DNA of 5,687 nucleotides. Origin: Betaproteobacteria bacterium (lineage in GTDB: Bacteria; Pseudomonadota; Gammaproteobacteria; Burkholderiales; SG8-39). Shown here piece by piece: positions 1 to 4,715 of the stretch. A program made the position numbers and the translations under genes. Position 1 is the first letter of the stretch. Every line of letters begins with the position of its first letter. The notes beneath the pieces were generated by a model. It had not been told where the DNA came from. It did not search any database and saw only the letters and a list, made by a program, of their open reading frames with translations. The stretch covers positions 1-5,687 of the forward strand of contig VBDM01000107.1 in assembly GCA_005881355.1 (NCBI GenBank). Reading direction: 5' to 3'.

Positions 1-1
1 G

Positions 2-91
2 CGCATCGTATTCATCACGCGCAATCTTTCGCGCGAGTCGATTGAAGCGCTCTTCGCCGCGATAGGGACGCTCGCCGCGCCGCACGGCTGA
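2..91 (+). CDS. C-terminal end of a probable CobW-family GTP-binding protein (partial)
   Basis: Only the last 29 codons and a TGA stop are in the window; the start lies off the left edge. The reading frame beginning at base 2 gives RIVFITRNLSRESIEALFAA followed by IGTLAAPHG. The pattern hydrophobic-VFI-[TG]-R-x-L-x-x-x-x-[IL]-E-x-x-[LF] is how the CobW C-terminal domain usually ends. CobW/COG0523 proteins are GTPases that act as metallochaperones in the cytoplasm; which metal this one handles cannot be told. The other two forward frames do not give a protein-like end here (frame 1 hits a stop at 43-45). The gene reads in the same direction as the ThDP enzyme, but a promoter candidate lies between them, so they need not share a transcript. 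The fragment is too short for certainty. Confidence 0.55.
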   Translation, partial: RIVFITRNLSRESIEALFAAIGTLAAPHG

Positions 92-121
92 TTGCCTGGT
101 CAATCTCGGGCAAGCTATGAT
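92..121 (+). promoter_or_regulatory. Candidate sigma-70 promoter for the ThDP enzyme/Bug unit
   Basis: TTGCCT at 92-97 (4 of 6 to the -35 consensus) and TATGAT at 116-121 (5 of 6 to the -10 consensus) are separated by 18 bases, close to the preferred 17. Transcription would begin near 128, leaving a leader of about 28 bases before the ATG at 157. TTGCC (92-96) and GGCAA (109-113) form an inverted repeat with a 12-base spacer overlapping the -35 and spacer region, so a repressor or activator could bind there. This is read by eye only; in GC-rich DNA such matches are rarer than in AT-rich DNA, but one chance match is still possible. Confidence 0.4.
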
Positions 122-156
122 CGGCGGCTCCGCCTCAACGTAACCACGAGACGCAT

Positions 157-1941
157 ATGAACGCCAAGGAAACCTTCGCCCCCGCCGTGCGCCCAGAGTC
201 ACCGGTCGCCAGTCCCGAGCAAAAGGAGATCTGGGGCAGCGACGCCATCGCCGCGATGCTGCGCGCGCTCGACATCCCCTACCTCGCGCTCAATCCGGGA
301 GCGAGCTACCGCGGGCTGCACGACAGCATCGTCAACTACCTCGGCAACACGCGCCCGCAGATGCTCTTGTGCCTGCACGAGGAGTCCGCCGTGGCGATCG
401 CGCAAGGCTACGCGAAAACCTCCGGCAGAATGATGGGCGCGGTGGTGCATTCGAACGTCGGCCTCATGCACGCGAGCATGGCGATCTTCAACGCCTGGTG
501 CGACCGCATGCCGGTGCTGATCCTGGGCGCGACCGGCCCGTGGGACGCGGCCAAGCGCCGTCCCTGGATCGACTGGATCCACACGGCGTCGGACCAGGGC
601 GCGCTCGTCCGCGATTACACCAAATGGGACAACCAACCGGCCTCGGTCCCCGCCGCGTACGAAGCCATCCTGCGCGCGGCGCAGATCGCCAACACCGCGC
701 CGCGCGGCCCGACCTACATCAACCTCGACGCGGCGCTGCAGGAAGCGAAGATCGGCGCGCTTCCCCCGCTCCCGGACGTCAAGCGCCATCGCGCGCCCGA
801 TCCGGTGCTGCCGGCCGCGCACCTCGTCGATGCCGCGGCGAAGCTTCTATCCGGCGCGAAGCATCCGGTGATCCTCGCCGGCCGAGCCTCGAGAAGCGAA
901 TCGGCCTGGAAGCAACGCGTCGCGCTCGCGGAGAAGCTACAGGCGCGAGTTTTGACCGACATCAAGCTTGGGGCGGTTTTTCCGACCGACCATCCGCTGC
1001 ACGCCGCGCCGCCGGCGACCTTTCTTTCGCCCGACACGGCGAAGATGCTGCGCGAGGCGGACGTGGTGCTCGCGCTCGACTGGATCGATCCCGCCGGAGT
1101 GCTCAAGCAGGCCTGGGGCGCCGAACCGGTCGGCGCGAGAGTCATTCAGGTCTCGCCCGACGCGCACCTGCACCGCGGCTGGAGCATGGACTACCAGGGC
1201 TTGCCTCCCGTCGACCTGTACATGATGTGCGAGCCGGAAGCGGCGGTTCCGCTCCTCCTCGACGCCGTGAAGGCGCGCCCCGCGGCAGTTGCCTCGAACC
1301 CGACGTTGCTTCCGGACCCGGCGCCCGACGTAGTTTCGATCCGCACGCTCGCCGATGCGCTGAACGCGGCGACGAAGGGTATGGACGTCTGCATCACCCG
1401 GCTGCCGCTCGGCTGGAACGGGGCCTACCGCCATTTCCGGCATCCGCTCGATTACATCGGGTCGGAGGGCGGCGGCGGAGTGGGCGCGGGGCCCGGCATC
1501 ACCGTGGGCGCGGCGCTTGCGTTGAAGGGAAGCGGCCGGCTTCCCGTGGCGATCATGGGCGATGGCGACTTCCTGATGGGGGGGACGGCGCTGTGGACCG
1601 CGACGCACTACGGCATTCCCTGCCTCATTCTCGTCGCCAACAACCGCTCGTTCTTCAACGACGAGCTGCACCAGGAGCGGGTCGCGAAGGAACGCTCGCG
1701 CCCGGTCGAGAACCGCTGGATCGGCCAGCGCATCAGCGGCCCCGACATCGACCTCGCGATGATTGCCCGCGCGCAAGGCGCCGAGGGCATCGGCCCGATC
1801 ACGACAGTGGCGGAGTTGCGCTCGGCGATCGATAAAGGCATCCAGGCCGTGCGGGGCGGGGCGGTGTGCGTCGTCGACGTGCGCGTGGCCCCCGGATACG
1901 ACACCAACCTGAGCGCTTCGAGCGCGAGCCAGAAGCGCTGA
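157..1941 (+). CDS. Thiamine-diphosphate-dependent enzyme, acetolactate synthase/benzoylformate decarboxylase superfamily
   Basis: A 594-residue cytoplasmic ThDP enzyme with the usual order: PYR domain (about 25-195), central Rossmann-like domain (about 218-375) and PP domain (about 395-580). The catalytic glutamate that activates ThDP is E75, in LHEESAVAIAQGYAK. The ThDP/Mg motif is complete: GDG at 468-470, 24 residues, then NN at 495-496. A Gly-rich stretch before it (about 435-448) is typical of PP domains. H98 lies 23 residues after E75, the same spacing as E47 to H70 in benzoylformate decarboxylase, while the position of that enzyme's Ser26 appears to be A49 in NPGAS. A 2-oxo-acid decarboxylase or carboligase is therefore likely, with substrate unknown; an annotation as acetolactate synthase would be over-precise. 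No regulatory-subunit gene follows. ATG 157 is the only Met start after the in-frame stop at 118-120; its ribosome site (GAG, 148-150) is weak. About 25 poorly conserved residues precede the PYR domain. The next gene begins 17 bases after the stop, so the two are probably cotranscribed. Confidence 0.9.
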   Translation: MNAKETFAPAVRPESPVASPEQKEIWGSDAIAAMLRALDIPYLALNPGASYRGLHDSIVNYLGNTRPQMLLCLHEESAVAIAQGYAKTSGRMMGAVVHSNVGLMHASMAIFNAWCDRMPVLILGATGPWDAAKRRPWIDWIHTASDQGALVRDYTKWDNQPASVPAAYEAILRAAQIANTAPRGPTYINLDAALQEAKIGALPPLPDVKRHRAPDPVLPAAHLVDAAAKLLSGAKHPVILAGRASRSESAWKQRVALAEKLQARVLTDIKLGAVFPTDHPLHAAPPATFLSPDTAKMLREADVVLALDWIDPAGVLKQAWGAEPVGARVIQVSPDAHLHRGWSMDYQGLPPVDLYMMCEPEAAVPLLLDAVKARPAAVASNPTLLPDPAPDVVSIRTLADALNAATKGMDVCITRLPLGWNGAYRHFRHPLDYIGSEGGGGVGAGPGITVGAALALKGSGRLPVAIMGDGDFLMGGTALWTATHYGIPCLILVANNRSFFNDELHQERVAKERSRPVENRWIGQRISGPDIDLAMIARAQGAEGIGPITTVAELRSAIDKGIQAVRGGAVCVVDVRVAPGYDTNLSASSASQKR

Positions 1942-1949
1942 GCTCGAAC

Positions 1950-1956
1950 GGAGGGG
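1950..1956 (+). promoter_or_regulatory. Ribosome binding site deciding the Bug protein start
   Basis: GGAGGGG ends two bases before ATG 1959; its core GGAGG (1950-1954) is four bases from the start. It selects ATG 1959 over the longer open frame starting at 1866. That longer frame would overlap the ThDP gene by 76 bases and put an Arg-rich extension in front of a clean signal peptide. Confidence 0.75.
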
Positions 1957-1958
1957 AA

Positions 1959-2945
1959 ATGTTTACGCTGCGGACGTGGACTGCACTGGCGCTAGGCGCT
2001 GTGCTCGCGTGGCCGGTTGGCGAGGCTCGAGCGCAGGTAGGCGCGTGGCCGAGCCGACCGATCCGCTTCGTCGTGCCGCTGCCGCCTGGCGGATCCCCGG
2101 ACTATCTTTCGCGCCTGCTCTCTGAGCGCCTGCAGCCCGTGCTCGGCCAGCCGATCATCGTGGAGAACAAGCCGGGCGGTGGCGGCACGATCGCGCGCGA
2201 GTACGTCGCGCGCCAGACGGCCGACGGCTACACCCTGCTCATGACCGAATCCAGCCACGTGTTGAGCGCTGCGATCGGATCGAAGCTGCCTTACGAGCCG
2301 ATCCGGGACTTCGAGCCGATCGTGCTCGCGGCGACAATTCCGTTCGTGCTCGCGGTGAATTCGAACACGCCCGCGCGAACGCTGAACGAATTCATCGCCT
2401 ACGCCAAGGCCGCGCCCAGGCCGCTCACCTACGGCACCGCGGGCGTCGGCGCGCCGCATCACATCGCGGCCGAGCTGCTGCGCTCGATGACGGGCATCAA
2501 TATCGTGCACGTGCCCTATAAGGGTTCGGCGGGCATCGTGCCGGCGTTGCTTTCAGGAGAAATCGATTTCACGATCGGCGCAGTCAACTCGCTCTTGCCG
2601 CATTTCCGCTCGGGCAAGTTGCGCGCCATTGCAGTCTCCGGCTCCGCGCGCACCGCAATTCTTCCCGATGCGCCCACCATGGCCGAGGCCGGGCCGCTCC
2701 CGGGCTACGCCGTCGATATCTGGCTCGGAGTGACGGCGCCCGCCGGCACGCCGCGCTCGATCGTCGAGCGGCTCAACGCCGAGATCAACCGCATCGTGCG
2801 CGATCCGGCGATCGTCAAGGAACGCTTTGCACCAGTAGGTCTCGAACCGCTCGGCAGCACCCCCGAGCAGTTCCTCGAAGTCATGAAGTCCGACCTCGCG
2901 AAGTACGCGAAGGTCGCAAAGGACGCCAACATCAAACCGGAATAG
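1959..2945 (+). CDS. Bug/TctC-family periplasmic solute-binding protein
   Basis: A 328-residue extracytoplasmic receptor of the tripartite tricarboxylate transporter (TTT) class; the family is usually about 320-330 residues. Residues 1-25 form a Sec signal peptide: a short N-terminus with Arg5, a hydrophobic stretch from W7 to about V20, and an A-R-A cleavage site before Q26. The mature protein opens with WPSRPIRFVVP (30-40) and then PPGGSPDYLSR (42-52), the family's glycine-rich ligand loop with the conserved Asp (D48). NKPGGGG and, further on, HVPYKGSAG and LLSGEIDF are also standard family blocks. Such proteins bind carboxylates and similar small organic acids in the periplasm. No TctA or TctB membrane gene is in the window, so this is an orphan receptor here; in Betaproteobacteria many Bug proteins are orphans that either share a transporter or act as sensors. 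Its position 17 bases after the ThDP enzyme suggests that its ligand is related to that enzyme's substrate. The ligand itself cannot be read from the sequence. Confidence 0.93.
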   Translation: MFTLRTWTALALGAVLAWPVGEARAQVGAWPSRPIRFVVPLPPGGSPDYLSRLLSERLQPVLGQPIIVENKPGGGGTIAREYVARQTADGYTLLMTESSHVLSAAIGSKLPYEPIRDFEPIVLAATIPFVLAVNSNTPARTLNEFIAYAKAAPRPLTYGTAGVGAPHHIAAELLRSMTGINIVHVPYKGSAGIVPALLSGEIDFTIGAVNSLLPHFRSGKLRAIAVSGSARTAILPDAPTMAEAGPLPGYAVDIWLGVTAPAGTPRSIVERLNAEINRIVRDPAIVKERFAPVGLEPLGSTPEQFLEVMKSDLAKYAKVAKDANIKPE

Positions 2946-2951
2946 CGGACC

Positions 2952-2973
2952 GGCCCGACGCTAACGGCGGGCC
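2952..2973. terminator. Hairpin just after the Bug gene, possible terminator
   Basis: GGCCCG (2952-2957) pairs perfectly with CGGGCC (2968-2973) around a 10-base loop, seven bases past the Bug stop codon. No T-tract follows on the plus strand, so it is not a classical intrinsic terminator. It may protect the 3' end or contribute to termination in the convergent gap. Confidence 0.3.
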
Positions 2974-2987
2974 CCAAGCACCCAATT

Positions 2988-3006
2988 CCCCCGCCGGCGG
3001 CGGGGG
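2988..3006. terminator. Very GC-rich hairpin between convergent genes, possible bidirectional terminator
   Basis: CCCCCGCC (2988-2995) and GGCGGGGG (2999-3006) make a perfect 8-base-pair stem with a 3-base loop, placed between the ends of the Bug gene (2945) and the DoxX gene (3021). It reads the same on both strands and could stop transcripts from either side. Neither strand has a U-run after the stem (the minus strand continues GGAATTGGG), so the terminator call is tentative. Confidence 0.4.
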
Positions 3007-3020
3007 CGACGCGCGCGCCT

Positions 3021-3482
3021 TCAGATCTCGCGCCCGACGCGCTGGTCCACCGAGTATTCGCCGCCGCCGCGAATCAGGATCACCACGGAGATGATCAAAA
3101 GGAGCAGCGGCATCTCCAGGCCCCGGTTCGTCCAGAAATAGCCGATGCGCCAGTTGAAGTAAAACGTCGCCACGGCCATGAAGCCGAAGAAGAGCGCCGC
3201 CACAGGCCGGGTCAGGAAACCGACGGCCAGGAGAAGGCCGCCGACGAGTTCGAGGATCCCGATGTAGTACGCCCAGAACATACCGGGAACAATCCCTGCC
3301 GCAGCCATTCCCTTCGCCACCCCTTGGATGTTGCCGCCGAACCAGCCGAAGAGCTTCTGGCAGCCGTGAGGGACGAACCACAGCCCATAGGTGACGCGAA
3401 GTATCGGCCAAGCATACCGCTCGCACCGTTGGTACAACGTGCCGAGAGCCGGAAACACGTATCGTGAAGCGGGACTCTGCAT
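3021..3482 (-). CDS. DoxX-family small membrane protein
   Basis: A 153-residue inner-membrane protein with four predicted helices, at about 23-45, 66-89, 93-111 and 124-138. Family marks are HGCQKLFGWFGG (39-50), the Glu/Gly-rich second helix with E78, G81 and G82 ending in TRPVAA (91-96), and the closing GGGEYSVD (139-146). The length is normal for DoxX. In other bacteria DoxX relatives are membrane parts of thiosulfate:quinone oxidoreductase or of oxidative-stress complexes, but most are uncharacterised, so the role here is unknown. The start at 3482 is fixed by a strong AAGGAGG four bases upstream; a longer frame from ATG 3548 would ignore it and begin right at the cupin stop. It is the last gene of the minus-strand unit, 67 bases after the cupin gene. 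That pairing suggests work with a redox enzyme at the membrane, but this is inference from position. Confidence 0.88.
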   Translation of the reverse strand: MQSPASRYVFPALGTLYQRCERYAWPILRVTYGLWFVPHGCQKLFGWFGGNIQGVAKGMAAAGIVPGMFWAYYIGILELVGGLLLAVGFLTRPVAALFFGFMAVATFYFNWRIGYFWTNRGLEMPLLLLIISVVILIRGGGEYSVDQRVGREI

Positions 3483-3486
3483 GATG

Positions 3487-3493
3487 CCTCCTT
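3487..3493 (-). promoter_or_regulatory. Strong ribosome binding site of the DoxX gene
   Basis: On the minus strand AAGGAGG is followed by CATC and then ATG (3482-3480). It is the strongest Shine-Dalgarno sequence in the window and decides the DoxX start. It also suggests that this gene is translated independently of the cupin gene. Confidence 0.8.
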
Positions 3494-3524
3494 GGTGAAG
3501 AATTAGCTGTTCACAACGTTTTTT

Positions 3525-3540
3525 GCCGGCGACAGCCGGC
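3525..3540. other. Intercistronic hairpin between the cupin and DoxX genes
   Basis: GCCGGC (3525-3530) and GCCGGC (3535-3540) pair around a 4-base loop, 9 bases downstream of the cupin stop in the direction of transcription. On the minus strand the stem is followed by six A residues, not U, so it does not fit an intrinsic terminator for the operon. On the plus strand the T6 run (3519-3524) lies before the stem, which also does not fit. It could act as an mRNA-stability or processing element between the two genes. Confidence 0.35.
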
Positions 3541-3549
3541 GCCCTCAAA

Positions 3550-4680
3550 TCATGCGGCGGCCTTGTTTCGGTTGGTCTCGAAGCCGGGTTGGCTGCCGAG
3601 CAGCGCCGCCGGTTTCTTCAGGTCCTCCTGCCACAGCAGCGACTCCATGTAGATATTGAGCGGCTGATCCTGGATGGTGAGCTCGTAGACGTGGTCATCG
3701 TACGAGGCGTGATTGTGCACCGCCCAGCCTGGGGCGGAAAGCATGAGGTCTCCCGCTTTCCATTCGTAGCGGTTGCCCGCGACCATGGAATAACCCTCGC
3801 CGTGGAAATAGTAGTTGATCGCCGCGGAAACGTGACGGTGCGGACGATCGACGATCTTGGGCGGGCGGATGGTGATGGTCGCGAAGAAATTCGGCGTGAC
3901 GCCGTTGGTTCGGCCGGTGACCGGGTTGTACATCATGTAGAGCCGACGGCCGACATAATCCTTCCCCAGGGCCTCTAGCTTGTCGAGCTCGCGCTTCACC
4001 TCCTTCCACGGGAAGTGCAGCGGCTTCGACTCGACCGTCTGGGGATTGATCAGGATCTCGTAGGGCATCAGCATGCCGCCTTCGGCCCCGATCCGGATCA
4101 TGCCGTAGGGGCTTTTGCGGCGCGGATCGCTTGAACGCGCTTTCTCCTCGGCGTCCTCCACCGGATGCAGCTCGGCCGAAGGCTCGTCCTCGGGGAGGTA
4201 GACCTGCATGTGCTGTAGGAGAGGCGCGTTCGAGTAGGTCAGACGGACCTGGAGATCTTTTCCGTCGTTGACGTGACGGTAGGTCGCATAAGACGGGTGA
4301 TTCCACACGTCGTACTGCGCAAAGCCGATGCGCCTCCCCGCGATCAGGGTGTGCCCCGAGCCGCCGATGCAGAAGTTCACCTCGGTAGCGTTGTGACGGA
4401 ACGCCGCGGTCTTCTCGCCGGGCTTCAGCACCGAGAGCTTCACCTGGATCCCTGGGGCAAAGCCTGGCGCGTTGGCCGCCGCGAGCGGATGCACGATCAG
4501 GGACTCGCGCCGCCCGTTCGCCGTCTGGGGCAAGCCGGCCAGGCGCTCGACTTCGGCATCGATATCTTTTTTCGTGACGACGATCGGCGTCCAGTAAGCG
4601 TTTTCGTCGCGCGCGCCTTGTCCCGCGCGGTCGAGAAAGCGCCCCTGCATGGGTTGAAAAAGTTTCCTGAACTCGTTCAT
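3550..4680 (-). CDS. Bicupin protein related to gentisate 1,2-dioxygenase, with the metal site in the C-terminal cupin
   Basis: A 376-residue, probably cytoplasmic, two-cupin protein of the size and layout of gentisate/salicylate-type ring-cleaving dioxygenases. The N-terminal cupin (about 75-165) keeps the frame of motif 1 (G88, H96, E100, G107), but the first ligand is F94 instead of His, and in motif 2 the ligand position is Y134, with H136 and N138 nearby. The C-terminal cupin (about 265-345) has H281-R-H283 and PGWAVHNH with H322 and H324, a full three-histidine set; Ala287 sits where many cupins have Glu, as in gentisate dioxygenases. An Fe(II) oxygenase on an aromatic or enol acid is therefore plausible, but the site sits in the opposite half from known enzymes. 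A non-ring-cleaving or binding role is also possible. The start at 4680 is preferred over ATG 4686 because GAGGAG (4687-4692) abuts 4686 but is six bases from 4680. It lies 35 bases after the cyclodeaminase-like gene and before DoxX, in one likely operon. Confidence 0.82.
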   Translation of the reverse strand: MNEFRKLFQPMQGRFLDRAGQGARDENAYWTPIVVTKKDIDAEVERLAGLPQTANGRRESLIVHPLAAANAPGFAPGIQVKLSVLKPGEKTAAFRHNATEVNFCIGGSGHTLIAGRRIGFAQYDVWNHPSYATYRHVNDGKDLQVRLTYSNAPLLQHMQVYLPEDEPSAELHPVEDAEEKARSSDPRRKSPYGMIRIGAEGGMLMPYEILINPQTVESKPLHFPWKEVKRELDKLEALGKDYVGRRLYMMYNPVTGRTNGVTPNFFATITIRPPKIVDRPHRHVSAAINYYFHGEGYSMVAGNRYEWKAGDLMLSAPGWAVHNHASYDDHVYELTIQDQPLNIYMESLLWQEDLKKPAALLGSQPGFETNRNKAAA

Positions 4681-4686
4681 GGCCAT

Positions 4687-4692
4687 CTCCTC
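4687..4692 (-). promoter_or_regulatory. Ribosome binding site deciding the cupin start
   Basis: On the minus strand GAGGAG is followed directly by ATGGCC and then a second ATG. The first ATG (4686) has no spacer and could hardly be used with this site; the second (4680) has a six-base spacer. The protein therefore likely begins MNEFRK, two residues shorter than the longest open frame. Confidence 0.65.
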
Positions 4693-4715
4693 GGTCGAGG
4701 AATGAATCGTACTCC

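Noticed and set aside
1578..1584. Run of seven G residues inside the ThDP-binding region, a possible frameshift or phase-variation tract
   Set aside because: The reading frame is intact through it (GDG-x24-NN is perfect), and seven Gs over Met-Gly-Gly codons are unremarkable in GC-rich DNA.
937..1776. A 279-codon minus-strand open frame opposite the ThDP gene
   Set aside because: Arg/Val/His-rich composition typical of antisense frames in GC-rich DNA, no motif, and opposite a well-supported gene.
369..1835. A 488-codon open frame on the plus strand inside the ThDP gene
   Set aside because: It lies wholly within a gene with complete family motifs, its translation is Arg/Pro/Gly-rich with no recognisable motif, and it has no convincing ribosome site; it is a high-GC frame shadow.
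1866..1958. N-terminal extension of the Bug protein from ATG 1866
   Set aside because: It overlaps the end of the ThDP gene, is Arg-rich and would bury the signal peptide; ATG 1959 has a strong ribosome site.
2946..3020. Possible small RNA or attachment site in the convergent gap
   Set aside because: Only the two GC-rich hairpins are visible; no promoter, no tRNA-like end and no direct repeats support another element.
3483..3548. N-terminal extension of DoxX from ATG 3548
   Set aside because: The perfect AAGGAGG four bases before ATG 3482 and the usual DoxX length support the shorter form.
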